Shown one piece after another: positions 48,641-60,146 of a stretch of 64,000 nt of DNA. The stretch is from Neospora caninum Liverpool (lineage: Eukaryota; Apicomplexa; Conoidasida; Eucoccidiorida; Sarcocystidae). The stretch lies in contig NC_018395.1 of the NCBI RefSeq assembly GCF_000208865.1, positions 4,264,839-4,328,838 of the forward strand, in the 5' to 3' direction. The notes beneath the pieces were generated by a model. It made no database searches, was not told the origin of the DNA, and worked only from the letters and a program-made list of their open reading frames with translations. Numbering within the stretch: position 1 is the stretch's first letter; every line of letters starts with the position of its first letter. A program made the position numbers and the translations under genes.

Positions 48641-51600
48641 ATGGAGAGCGACTTCGAGTCCGGATCGGACCTCCCACGTGAGTGAAATGAGCGATTTCGC
48701 TTCCCCACCCACCCCCTGGACTCCTTTATGTCTCGTTTCTGTTCCACGCTGTAACGTTGCAACGTTTATCTGCACGCCTGTCTCGCCTTTTTGTGTTTCT
48801 CCTGGCTATCGAAGTAACAGATTTCCCGCCCTTCTTCTGACTACCCCACCCCGTTTTTCGTGCTTCGTCCCTCTCCTCTCTTCACCCTCTCTTTTTCTAA
48901 ACCGTCCTGCACCCCGAAGGTTCCATTCCCTCGTGGTCACCCGCCACAAGCTCGCTTCAGCCCCTGCGAGCCTTCTCCACTGCCCTTCTCTGTCCCCGTT
49001 CGCTGGCCCGGCCCTCCCCCCTCTTCAGGTTGCTTGCATTTTCCTCTCCCTTCTTTTTCTGCTTGTCTTCTTGCAGCGGAGCTGAACTTCAATAGCGACG
49101 ACGAGCCTCCGTGCCCTCAGGCTGGCGATGTGGCAGTAGTCTCTCCCGATGGCAGTGTGACCAAAACGCTTGTTTCTCTCGGGCAGGCAAGTCGCTTTCT
49201 CCGTTCATTTGTCGCGTTTTCTCATCTCCTGCGTCGCTTTCCTTCCTTTGTCCACTTCTTCTCTTTCGCGTTCCGTCGTCGTTTGCCTTTTCTTTTCCTT
49301 CCCCCCTTCTATCTGAATCTGCTGTGTCTCCCGCTCCTCTTGGCCTCGGGGTTCTTCCCTTTCGAATCCTGCTTTTGTGCGTCAATCGGTCTTTCTCCGT
49401 CGCTCCGCTTTCCCGCCTCCTCTATAGCCTCTCTTCTTCTCACTTCGCAGTTGCTTCTCTCCACTTTTTCCCTCGCCTTCTTTGCCCCTCCGGAGCCTGG
49501 CGTCTCAGCGTTCCATCGGCGCTCTGAACTAGCGGAACCGTTTCCCTCTTTTCTCTCCTTGTCAGGGGCATTTGCATGCAGGCTATGGAGATGAGATCTG
49601 CGGTACGTAGTTGAAGACAGGCAACCTTCACCCTTCTCGGACTCCTTCACTCCGGGAGAACGCTCGTCTTGTGTTTTCTTCTGTCAGCAGAGATCGCAGC
49701 ACTTCCGTTCCTCCTGTTCCCTGTTCTGTGTCCTGTGCGGCTTCTTCCCTACTCCCTGCCTCCTCCTCTGATTCACCTCGCTCTTCTCCCTTCTCGTTTG
49801 GGCGGCCTCCGCCGAACTTTGTGGTTCTGCCTTCGTCCCTCTCCATCTCTAACGTTGCCTGCGCGCCTCACCGTTTTGCCTTCCTCGACACTGGCAGCTG
49901 CGCTTTCTCTTTCTGTTCCGTTTTTGATTTCCCTCATCTTTTTTGATCTAACCTTCTTCCTTCGTGCCGCCGTTTTCTGCCCCAGTCCGTTGGCTCCCGC
50001 TGGCGTCCACCCCGGTTGTAGGGACACCTGAGAAGACCGCCGAGCTCCTGCAGCTCCTCGACGGCGCACAGCCTCAGTGGACGACGCTGGGCCAATCCGG
50101 TGAGACGCGGGACTGTCACAGTGCGAAGAAAAAGAGAGACGTAGATCCACATCCGCGGAAAGTAAAAGAGACGAGAATTCCAAGTTCCTGAACAGACGGT
50201 GGTGCATGTCGCAACGAGACGTCGCGAAACAATGCCAAAGTAAACCTTGCGTACCTGCCCCGTCCTCATTTCTCTTCGCCCCATTCTATGCTTCTCTCTT
50301 TTGCGCTCTGCACTCACGCCTTCCCTTTGGCACGACTCTTCCGCTTTTCGCCGTTGTGTGTGTTCTCTGCATCTTCCCTCCCACGGACATCGTGCCTTTG
50401 TCCTTGTTCTTTCTAGACTTCTTTTCGACTTCTCTCCTCTCTCTTCTTGTTCTCACCTCCTCGCTTCTCCCGCCTCTCCTCCGGACCTCACCTCTGTCGT
50501 TCTTGCTTTGCTTCTCTCGGCTAGCCACGTGGAGCTCGTGTGCCGTCGCTGGTGTACGTACAGCGTCCTTCCCGCAACTCCTGAGTCTGGCGGCGCGGCG
50601 CATGTGCCCCGGCGAAGTGGCGATCGTCAGCGGGCCTGCGGCGCATCTGCGAGCTGCGCAAAACTATCTTTATTCTCCAGCTGCGCTGGCGGCCCGCGCT
50701 GAAGCCTCCGCGTCTTCTGTCGCCTCCGCTTTCCCCCCGTCCTCGTACGCTGCATTTCGGAAGAGCGAGCTCGCCAGCAAGCGCCGGACTCTCCGCGCGC
50801 TTCGGGAAAAAAACAACAAGGAAGAGAAGGGACCACGGAAAGAGAGCGGGAGCTCTCCTGGCCTGTCTCTCGGAAGTGTCGAATCTCCCCAGGGCGCACG
50901 CCTGCCGCCTGCGTCGCCCAGACCTTCTGGAGCATATGTCCCCTCTTCCTCTCCCGCAGCGCATGCAGTTGGGGCCTCGTCGCTGTCTCGTTCCCCGCTG
51001 CCGTCCCTCTCTTCTGCCTCGTCCTGTCCTGCGTCGTCTTCCCAGGAAGGGAGGCGCGAAAAGGAGAGACACCACGGCGAGGCAAATGCCGAGGGAGAAG
51101 CGCGCAGCAGCGTCGTTCTTCAGCTTCTCGCCATTCAACCGATAAGGAGGCTCACCGAGGACGGCGGCGTCCGAATGCGCGTGCTGCGGCCGGGGACAGG
51201 ATGGCGATCGCCGGGGCGAAACGACCTCGTTTCCGTTTCCCTCGCGGTCCTTTGCAAAGACGCGTTTTGCCGAGAACTGCAACTCAAGCAGCTTCTGCGC
51301 GGGACCAAAGAGCGCGACTCGCCTGCAGGAGACGCCGAGAAAGGCCGCGACGACTCGGCAGAGCACAGAACCCCGGCAGCGTCGCAGCGACAACACGTCG
51401 GTCGAGAGGACGAGCAGAACAGAGAAGGGATAGAGGAGACAGTGAACTCGGAAGACCGACAACGAGTGGCATGCACTGCGCAGAGTGTCGCGTCTCGTGT
51501 GGCTGAGACACAGACAGAGCGTTTCGGGAGCGTTCACACCCCAGGATGCAGCCCTGAAGGTGCCCAACAGGGAGGCTGCGGCCACGAGCCGTCCCCCGGT

Positions 51601-54600
51601 GTTTCGTGCTGCAAAGTCGAGAGACGCGTTTCAGGAGAAGACGGAAGACCATCGCCTGCGTCTCCTGCACTCGCCACCACAGAAAACCCGGAAGATGAAC
51701 AAGGAGGGACGGTTCGGTGCCAAGAGGTTGCCATGGCCGACGTGCCGATTAGAGGTCTCCAGACGGCGTTGCGGCACATGAAGCAAGGCGAGGAGACGCT
51801 CTTGACGCTGGAGGGCGAGCACGTGCAACTCGAGACGCTGCATGCATCGGCTCTAGCTAGCTGGACCTGTTCATGCTGCGGCCTGCCGCTCGCGGACAGG
51901 CGTCGCGCTCCCGTCGGAGAAGGCGGAAGCGAGGAGAGCGAAGGAAGCGCGGCGACGGAAAGCAAGTGCTGCTGCATGCCGACGCAGGCCTGCTGGTGTG
52001 TACGCGCTGGAGACCCGAACCCGGAAAGATGCAGCGAAGCTCTGCACGTCTACATCAAGCTCACCAACTGGCGCCCACGCGCCACGATCTGTGTCCCCTG
52101 TAAGCAGGGGAGACGCGAAAAGACGTCCGTTTTTGCCGTTTGGGCTCTCCGCGGTTCCGTGGCGCGCGAGGCGGTTTTCTGAGTTGAAAACTCCGAAAAC
52201 AATCAACGTTTTGTCTCTCTAAAAATCGGTTCGCCTGCGCATCGCACGGCCTCTTTTTAGCGAGATGGCGAGCGGGAGGAGACTGTGTGTGGATGTCTCG
52301 GTTCTCTCTCATCGATTTTGAAGGCTCTGCGTGTGGTGTGTCTAGCCACGTCCTGCTGTTTCCCCAGTGCTTGCCGAATCTTTTTTCTATTTACACGCTC
52401 TTCGAGAACGAAACGCCGATACAAACATATACAAATGCATATCTATGCCTGTGGGCATTTGCGATCTGTGTTGTTTGTTTTCGTTGTCTTCTCAGCCCCC
52501 GTGGACGCTTCGGAGAGTCTCGGCAGGTTTTCCTTTACGCTGCTGACTGGCCACGCAGAGGACCGCCAGAGGGTTCTTGTCGGGGAAGGGTAAGGCGCCG
52601 AAAGTGTTCCGCTCCCATGTGTGTTTCCTTTTTTCTCCCTGCTTGTTTCACTTTTCGACGCGCGTTCAAAGCCGCCAGTTGAGGCTCCAAAGAGGGACAT
52701 GAAAACACGCGAGGCGGCTGCAGCGAGCCATCACGACATCCCTACTTTTCCATGCAGCGAGGCGGTTTCCGTCGGCCTGAGGAGATCTCGGTTTTCGTGT
52801 CATTCCCCCCTCCACACCTCTCTCGTCCATGGGCGACGACGTTCGCCCTCTCCAGATATTTTCGCCGTTGTGTCTCTACGCGAATATAAGACTATCCGTT
52901 TGTCCACGTACACATCGAAGCCTATCAAGCTGCAGTTGCCTACCTACGTCTCCATCCAGTATTAGTGTAGGCACACATGTGCACTGTAGAGAGATTGCGT
53001 GTGTTTTGGTAACACTCTGCGGTTATTCGCAGGCCTTCGCCTTCCTTCTGCTTCAGCCTTTCTCTGGCGATCTCGCCCTCCTTCTCCGTGAAGAAAGCCT
53101 CTCTATTTCCCATGCAAGCCCAGTTTCTCTGGTTGCTCACCATCCTTTCCTTTCCTGTCGTTTTCGTCCGGTCGCGCGCCGTGCCTCGCACTGTCCCGTT
53201 CTCTTCTTCTCGGTGTCTTTCGTCGAATGCACGCTCCACCTCACTCTCTGTTTTGCTCTTTCTTTTGTGCACCTTGCAGACAGAGAGACGCAGGAAGAGC
53301 GCCGACCGTGCCGGTCAACTGGAGACCTGAGGAAGGATCGACTGTAATTGTCTTTCTCTCTCTTTCTCTTCTTTCGCTCTCTCGCGCACGCCCTCTCAAG
53401 TGTCCCCTCTCTCTCTGTCGTTCGTCCGATGCGCTGAAGCAGCAACACAGCAGCCGAGAGGAAATGCCGACGCGCCAGAATTCCGGAGAATCCAAAGACA
53501 GAGCAGAGAGAGATGAGAGAGAGAGAGACAATGGAGAGAGTGATGAGGGAGAGGGAGACGATGGAGAGAGAGATGAGGGGACTTGGCTGTTATTCACACT
53601 CGGAGATTGGAGTGTGCCACCGTGGCTTCAGGAAGCAGTGAAGTGTCTCAAGTTGGGGGATGTGGGACGGTTTGAACTTTCTCTTCCGCTCTTCTCTCAC
53701 GCCGTCCAGACGCTGCCGTACAGCCTCACGCCGCCTTCGTTGCCGAGAGCTTCCGCGGCACCACACGCGCCGTCTTGTGCCGTTTCGTCGTTTTCGCCTG
53801 CAGCTGGGGAACAGAGCTTCCCGGCTTCCGCATGGGTACGTTGCCTGTGAGCTGTTTGCTCGCCAGATCTGAACTTCGCTTTCCGACACTTTTCGCGGAA
53901 AACGAGAATCCGCAGTGGGGTGCATAGATTGCTGCGACCCCACAAGGCAAGAACGTGGGAGACAAACTGCGGTCAACAAAAGGGAGATGTACAGAGAGGG
54001 AGGCCACGCCGAGGGGACATTGATGCCTGCGCGTCTCGCTTCTTCTTTTCTTCCCGTTCCTTTTGTCGCCGCGATTCTCTCCGCCTTTCCAGCGGCTGTT
54101 GCGATGTCTATACAGCACCTTGTGTAGCCCTGTTTTTGTGGTTTTGCGGTTGTGGCTTCTCGCCATAGAGCACCTCTCTCCTTTTTTCTCGCGCCGACCT
54201 GTCCTTTCGTTTCGCTGTCTCTGACGATGCGCTTCAGGGGGGATTGTGGCGCATCGATCCGCCGCCTGCTACGCGCCGGGCGTCTCGTCATTCCGCGGGC
54301 GCTTCGTCTTCTGCGGCTCCCTCTTCCTCGTCTTCTTCCTCGTTGTCTCTCTCCGGTGGCGTTTTAAGAGGACTGGGGGGGAGTCTTGCATGCGCAGCGA
54401 GCTCCGCTGAGAAACTCGTTCGCGCGAACGTCGATGAGGGCACTCTGGAAGCCGTCGTCCGCTGTGTGCGGCAGAAGGAAGTGGAGTGGGGAGGGCGAGA
54501 AGGCCGCGAAAACACAGCCAGAGAAAGAGAGAATGAAGGAGAGAGAGAAAGAGAGAATGAAGGAGAGAGAGAAAGAGAGAATGAAGGAGAGGGAGAAAGA

Positions 54601-55407
54601 GAGAATGAAGGAGAGAGAGAAAGAGAGAAAGAAGCAGATCCAAGGGACGGGGAACAGAGACGCGAGGAGGCAGATGGGAGCAGAGATAGCAGCGGAGACG
54701 CAGTCAGGCGAGTCGAATGGCAAGGGGAAGAAGCGATCAAGAAAATGTTAGACGAAGCAGTCAGAGAAGAAAGGAGACAGAGCCAGGAGACAGAGTCGAC
54801 GAGAGAAGAGAGCGAAGACAGCCGAGTTGTCGTGACAATTTGGATGGCGTCCATTCTCGATCGGGTAAGCAACAACTTTCTCTGAAGACGTCTGCTCTCA
54901 GCTTCTTTTTTGTTCAGTCCAACCCTCTTTCTCCCTGAGAAAATCCACTCTTCTGTAATGTACTTTGTTCCGTTTCATTCCTACATAGTTCAGGTCTGTG
55001 AATCTACCCTTTGCATTTCTCGCTCCAAAAGGAAGACGCCTCTTTTCTTCGACAGCGTGCGAGAAAAAAACGACTCGGGTGTCTCGTGGGATCTTTTCTA
55101 CCCTCTTGCCTCGCCCACGTTTTTCGCGAGTCCTCCCGTCTCCGCTCGCCAGCCCGCCGTGAAAGGCTTCATCCCGTCTATCCGATTGATCTGCGCTCCC
55201 TTCCCTGACGCGTTTTTCCTTTGCCGCGCGTCTCATCAACTCTGGCGCTATTCTGCATGCGCTTGCGATTCGCTGCGTCAGAGTAAAGACTTGTGGGCTC
55301 GAGGAACGCCTGACGAGAAAATCCAGTTGGTGGAACGATTCAGACAAGAAGGCAATCTCCTCCTCAAGGTAATCCAGCTCATTATCTTTCCTCAGTTCTC
55401 TCTATCC

Positions 55408-55445
<38 letters not shown>

Positions 55446-56902
55446 TCCATATACGTGTATATACATTTTGTATACTATATACCCACGGGGTGCCGATGAT
55501 ATATATACGTGTATGGTGGATTGCAGTTGAGGCATTTCGTCTATTTCCTTTTTTGCGTCTCGAAGACCGAAAAGGCCTCTACCGTGTTCAGACCGTCTGC
55601 GGAGTCTCTTCCCGAGTGTCTCTCCAGCAATCATGTCTCGGCTGCCGTTCCGCGTTGTCGCATCCTTCTTTTTGTGTTGTTTTTTCTGATTCTTAATCGC
55701 TTTCTTTGCCTCTTTCCTGCAGCGTGGATGGTTGGCTGCTGCGTCCGATCGGTACGCTCGGGCCTTCGACGTGTGCCGATTCCTTCCGGCCTTCGAAGAG
55801 GCGACGCGGCTGCAGCCGCTTCTCGCCACATCACAGGGATCCTCCACTGCTTCCACTGTCTCAGCTATCTCTTCATCTTCCGCTCCTTCTCTCCTGGGAA
55901 CTGGAGGTTCTTCCGCGAGTTTCGTGCCGCAGAAACCGAGGGGTGGGCGAGAAGCGCACGCGAGGCAGTCGCAGTCTGCCGCGGGGAGGTCCGCGCTGCC
56001 CGAGAGACTCGACGCGCATGCAGGCGTCGGAGGAGAAACAGAAGGCGAGCTGAGCCTGGCGGAAGTCACGCGCCTCGCGACGAGCGTTCTCAACAACTGG
56101 ACTCTCTGTTGCCTGCGGCAAAATCTGTGGCGAGCGGCTGTCCGGCACGCGACGGTGTCCCTGTTGCTCCTCGAGTTGGTGGAAAAAGAACAGGGAGAGG
56201 CGGGGAAGGGCCAGAAGGCGAAGACAGAGGAAGAGCTGAAGGAAGGGAAGAAAGAGGAGAAGAAGGAGAAGGAGATTTTTCAACATGCCCGGTGTGTCGC
56301 GCTCTATCGGAAGGCCAAAGCTTTGAGTGACGGCGGAGAGACCGACGAGGCGATTAAGGCGGCGAAGGCGGCGGCGACGATCGAGCCGGAGGATTCTGCT
56401 ATACAGGTAGGAAAGAAAGGAGAGTCTGGGAGGAAACCGAAGAAGCGAGAGAACGAAACGAGAGAAACGCGGAGAGAGACGGGCCAGACGCCGAAGGAAA
56501 CAGAGAAGAAAAGACAGCAAGGAACAGATGTGGAAATTTGGGGGGAGGGAGGCAGGCAAAGCGCGATACGCACCTTTTTTCTGTGACCTGCGTCGGCCTT
56601 CGTCCCTTTTCTCTCGTCTCTCGATCGATCTTTCGTCTCCTCGCTTTCTCCACACGTTGCGAGTTTCTTCTCATCCAGGGACGTCTTTGTTTGAAGACTC
56701 CAGGTGTCGCCGACAGCTTCTGCATTTCGTGTTCGCCCGGAGACGTAGTCATTCTTCTCAATTTTTCTTTTTTGCATTCTATCAGATTCTGCTCAAGACG
56801 CTTCACCGCCAACGCGCGCACGCACGGGAATCTGAGAGGGCGACTTTCCTCGGCATGTTCCAGCGGGCGTCGCGGGAGGCTCGAACAGGCGAGGCAAGAT
56901 GA
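48641..56902 (+). CDS. Multi-FKBP-domain immunophilin-like protein with TPR tail, eleven exons
   Basis: Exons: 48641..48677, 49077..49186, 49566..49602, 49986..50099, 50525..52099, 52496..52589, 53280..53835, 54238..54864, 55282..55368, 55723..56406, 56786..56902 (1345 residues, all phases closed). Three divergent FKBP-like units are visible. The first, near residues 40-135, has VSLGQ then YGDEICVRW and later CPGEVAIV. The second, near 295-615, has VLRPGTGWRSPGRNDLVSVS, then GLQTALRHMKQGEETLLTL and LHVYIKLTNW. The third starts near 640 (VLVGEG), with TLGDWSVPPWLQEAVKCLKLGDVGRFEL after an acidic insert. Residues about 1051-1310 form TPR-like helices (EKIQLVERFRQEGNLLLKRGW; ARCVALYRKAKAL), and the end (ERATFLGMFQRAS) resembles the conserved C-terminus of large immunophilins. 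The order recalls plant PASTICCINO1. Typical isomerase active-site aromatics are not evident, so catalysis is doubtful; Hsp90 binding through the TPR is a family inference. Low-complexity inserts are large. Confidence 0.82.
49187..49565 (+). other. GC-AG intron in the FKBP-TPR gene
   Basis: The exon ending CAG at 49186 is followed by GCAAGT rather than GT. The otherwise perfect donor consensus (CAG/GCAAGT) and the restored FKBP motif VSLGQGHLHAGYGDEI across the next 37-base exon support a non-canonical GC-AG intron. Confidence 0.65.
54522..54640 (+). repeat. In-frame 24-bp repeat encoding RERENEGE
   Basis: About five tandem copies of a purine-only 24-base unit (GAGAATGAAGGAGAGAGAGA plus four) encode a charged octapeptide repeat in exon 8 of the FKBP-TPR gene, within the insert between the third FKBP-like unit and the TPR. 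Confidence 0.9.
55409..55443. repeat. (TA)n microsatellite in FKBP-TPR intron 9
   Basis: About 35 bases of pure TA between exons ending 55368 and starting 55723. Confidence 0.95.
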
Positions 56903-57888
56903 GAGGCGAGCGGAACGAAAAGGAGAAGACTGGTTAATCTCGCTCCGTTTCCTTAGCAAACAGAGGAAGGTGAAGTGGCTGCGAGTTCGCTCTTCTTTTC
57001 CTTTTTGTCTCTCGCCGTTCTCTGGGAGACAGGGGCGACGACGCCGGCGCGGAGGACGAAGACTCTCGAAAAGGTGAAGAAAGATAAGACGACGGCTCAG
57101 AGCTGTGACGCGTTTTTTTGCGCCTCACACCTGGGAAACGAGTCTGTGGATGTTGTTTGGCCATTAAACGTGAAACGCTCCGGCAATGTGCTTAGCTTTT
57201 CGTTGCTGTGTCTGCCTGTTTTGGGCGTCGCGCCTGCGGCCCGCTGTGCCCGAAGGCGTTTCAGAAGGAACGTGCGAAAGATAGATCTCTTTTGAACGTT
57301 TACGGTGGCGTCTGAATGAACCAAACATGCGCGTCTTTCGCGAGATTGATTGTGCGGGATTTGAGAAAGAAGAGACGGAAAAGAGCCAGAAAGACGCACA
57401 TCAGGCGAAGCACATGCAGAGAGAAAGAGAGAGAAAGGCAGAGAGAAAGAAACGGAGAGGATTATGAGATTAGACAGCGGACTCTGCGAGGTAGAAAGTG
57501 ATGGAGGGATAAAGAGATGGAGAGGGAGAAAGAGATAGAGAGGGAGATAGAGAGGGGGATCAGGAGATAGAGACAAAGAATGAAGTGAGAGGCAACGCCC
57601 AGAAGAGAGCAGAGAGAGCCACCCGAGAGAACTGGGCACGAAAAGAGATGTGCCCGCCTCGGTGAGAAACAGCAGGAAAAAATGAAACGCTCTGTTGGTC
57701 GAGTTGACGAAGAACAACGGAGAGAACATAGTAGAAAAGCCGTATGAGACAAGACAGGAAACAAGGAAAGAAGACAATTGGCCTGGAAAGGGGAACGTCG
57801 GTGCAACGGCGCACGACCGGGGAAGAACGATGGGAGTGGAAAAAAAAGGAGTGCCTACAGACGGTAATATCGAGATGCTGACGATGTC

Positions 57889-57929
<41 letters not shown>

Positions 57930-58094
57930 GGAGAAAGGCACATACAGATGGATGTATGCGTAATTGTCTTGCAGTCAGCGAAGGGGGGCATCTGCGCGGG
58001 TATCGTTGCGCTCGGAGAACAGCTTGGAAAAAGGCAGCAGCAGACATGCGTGTTTTGCGAGGAAATCGAGCACCTGGCTTGTCACGGCCCTCGC
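56903..58094. other. Convergent intergenic region, FKBP-TPR/PBGD
   Basis: About 1.2 kb between two stop codons, with GAGA-rich sequence (57410-57580) and a (TA)n tract at 57892-57920. Presumably both 3' untranslated regions. The open frames across it on the minus strand look like low-complexity shadow frames. Confidence 0.6.
57892..57920. repeat. (TA)n microsatellite
   Basis: TA tract of about 29 bases, 175 bases beyond the PBGD stop codon. Confidence 0.9.
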
Positions 58095-60146
58095 TCAAAA
58101 TGTCTTCAAATGCTTCCAGCCCTCGGTGACCTCCTGCTTGATCTCTGCGAGCCGTGGAGCTCCTGCTGCTTTCTTGATTTCTTCCGCAACTGCGTGGCCG
58201 AGCTCTTCGGCCTCCTCGGGTGTACGTACACCCTGGACGGCTCGCTCGTGGCGGAACAAGTGCTTTCCGTCGGGTGTCGCGAGAACCCCGCAAAATCGCA
58301 GTTCCGCCTTCTCCGTAAAACAGTCTGGATGGCCTCCCCAGCCTTCTTCGCCGCCCTTCACGTCTCGGCGATCTGTGCGCTCATCTGGAGTTTTTCTCTC
58401 GGGCTGTGTGGTCTCCTGCCGACGGTCCGTAACGCCTCGCCACTGCGCAATACCAGCGATCGGCGTTCGGCAGCTGCCGTCGAGGGCCCGGAGAAACGCC
58501 CGTTCGCACCTGGCCTGGCCTCGAGAGGAAAGCGAATTTAAGCTGTGAAGAAGCGAGAGAATGCGCGTGTCCGCGGATCGACACTGGACGCCGACGACGC
58601 CCTGACACACCGCCGGCACAAAGACCTCGGCGGGCAACAGCACGGCCTCGACGCATGCGCGTCCGCGCGCATGCGTTGAGACGCAGCCGAGAGGCGACGC
58701 CAGAGGACCCGAATCACGCGAAGGCGAGAGGAGAGAAGGAAGCAGGCAGAGCCGCTTGAGTCCGGCGGCAGCGAGGAGAGTGGCGTCGAGCTTGCCTTCC
58801 TCGATACGCCGCATGCGCGTCTGCACGTTTCCGCGCAGCCCCATGAGGTGGAAGCTCCCGGGCGGCAAGAGGGCGTGCAGGAGAGCCTGGCGCCGGAGCG
58901 AACAGGTGCCGAATATGGGTTTCCCCGCATCGCCGAAGTGTTCCTTCTCCACCCCGCATTCGCCGGCCTCTCTGGTTTCTCCATTTTCTCCTCTTTCTTT
59001 GTCTCCTTTTTCTCCTGTGTCATGTGGCGCGTTGCCTTCGCAGTGTCTCAGGGAAGGAAAGAGCGCGGCTGGGAGGTACCGAAGTAGGGAGACGCCCGAG
59101 TCTCCAGAGGCTGCAGCTGAGGCCGAAGCTGCGCCCCGCGAGGCGGCCGGCTCGCCTGCCTCGCGGTCAGCGTCTTCCTGGGACGGGCGGGGCTCTTGAC
59201 GCGCGTAGATGAACGCGTCTCGCGGGTCCTCGCGAGGGAGGAAGGCGCCGATCTCCGTCCCCGGCGGAAGCTCTGTGGGCACGTCTTTCATCGAATGCAC
59301 GACGACGTCGACTTGGCCTGCAAGCAATGCCACGTCCAGCTCCTTCGTGAAGAGTCCCTTCCCCCCGAGCTGGGCGAGGGGAAGATGCAAAGCGGAGTCG
59401 CCTGTCGTCTGAAGCGGCACAATGCACAACTCCCCGTACTCCAGCTGAGAGTCGAGATGCAAGCGCGAAGTCAGAAAAGCGGACAGAGAAGATGAAGGAG
59501 AAGAAGGAGAAGGAGAGGAAGAAGGAGAAGAAGAGGAAGGAGAAGAAGAGGAGGAAGGAGAAGAAGGAGATAAGGAATCCGACGAAGTGGCGAGGGATGT
59601 TTGGATGATTTCGTGTGCGCGTGGAAAGGACTGGGGGAACTTGAGAGCGAGGCGGTAGACGAATTCTCGGGCCTGAGCGAGGGCGAGAGGGGACGCTCGA
59701 GAGCCGACACGCAAGGTGGAGTTCCCAGAGGACCGTGAGAAGAGACGAGTCGTTTGCAACCGCTTTCGCGGGACGCCGAGAGACACGAAAGCGAGAGAGG
59801 GAGACACCCGCGAGAACTCCACGTGGATGGGCGGCGGATGGAGATTCGATGTAAAGAGAGACTGCGACGAGAGACAAGGAGATGCCTTTGATGATGAGGC
59901 GACAGAACCGGAAAGGGAGAAAGGCGAAGACGAGGAAAGAGGAGACAACGAAGGAGAAGACCTCGTCGAGGACGGACGTGAGAACGAGACGAGAGCCTGT
60001 GCAAAGCATGGGGCGGATCGTCTCTCTGCCGCGTCGTCGCCGAGAGCGAGGAATAGAAGGAAAACGAGAAAAAGACACCGACGAAATGCGGCACATGACC
60101 TCCCCTTCGCCCCCCATGAAGCTCGTCGCGCCCTCGGATCCGCCAT
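58095..60146 (-). CDS. PBGD: Porphobilinogen deaminase (hydroxymethylbilane synthase), plastid-type leader
   Basis: Single-exon gene, 683 residues, ATG at 60146. The enzyme joins four porphobilinogens into hydroxymethylbilane, the third step of haem synthesis. Residues 24-36 form a hydrophobic signal segment, followed by about 100 Ser/Arg-rich residues. Together these look like the bipartite signal-plus-transit leader of apicoplast proteins, consistent with the known plastid location of this step in Toxoplasma. The enzyme begins at about 143 (LRVGSRASPLALAQA). Visible motifs: TTGD, GGKGLFTKELD, HSMKDVPTELP (Asp 288 aligned with the catalytic Asp), CSLRRQALL, LRGNVQTRMRR, and DGSCRTPIAG, with Cys 559 as the expected attachment site of the dipyrromethane cofactor. 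At 683 residues it is more than twice the bacterial length (about 310). The excess is the leader, a Ser/Pro run at about 190-225, an acidic insert before GTCSLRRQ, and an insert after the cofactor loop. All key residues appear intact. Confidence 0.95.
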   Translation of the reverse strand: MADPRARRASWGAKGRSCAAFRRCLFLVFLLFLALGDDAAERRSAPCFAQALVSFSRPSSTRSSPSLSPLSSSSPFSLSGSVASSSKASPCLSSQSLFTSNLHPPPIHVEFSRVSPSLAFVSLGVPRKRLQTTRLFSRSSGNSTLRVGSRASPLALAQAREFVYRLALKFPQSFPRAHEIIQTSLATSSDSLSPSSPSSSSSPSSSSPSSSPSPSSPSSSLSAFLTSRLHLDSQLEYGELCIVPLQTTGDSALHLPLAQLGGKGLFTKELDVALLAGQVDVVVHSMKDVPTELPPGTEIGAFLPREDPRDAFIYARQEPRPSQEDADREAGEPAASRGAASASAAASGDSGVSLLRYLPAALFPSLRHCEGNAPHDTGEKGDKERGENGETREAGECGVEKEHFGDAGKPIFGTCSLRRQALLHALLPPGSFHLMGLRGNVQTRMRRIEEGKLDATLLAAAGLKRLCLLPSLLSPSRDSGPLASPLGCVSTHARGRACVEAVLLPAEVFVPAVCQGVVGVQCRSADTRILSLLHSLNSLSSRGQARCERAFLRALDGSCRTPIAGIAQWRGVTDRRQETTQPERKTPDERTDRRDVKGGEEGWGGHPDCFTEKAELRFCGVLATPDGKHLFRHERAVQGVRTPEEAEELGHAVAEEIKKAAGAPRLAEIKQEVTEGWKHLKTF
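58218..58233. repeat. Perfect 16-bp palindrome inside PBGD coding sequence
   Basis: GGGTGTACGTACACCC reads the same on both strands and encodes Gly-Val-Arg-Thr-Pro in PBGD. It shares the TGTACGTACA core with sites at 48264, 50553 and 61311. Confidence 0.9.
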
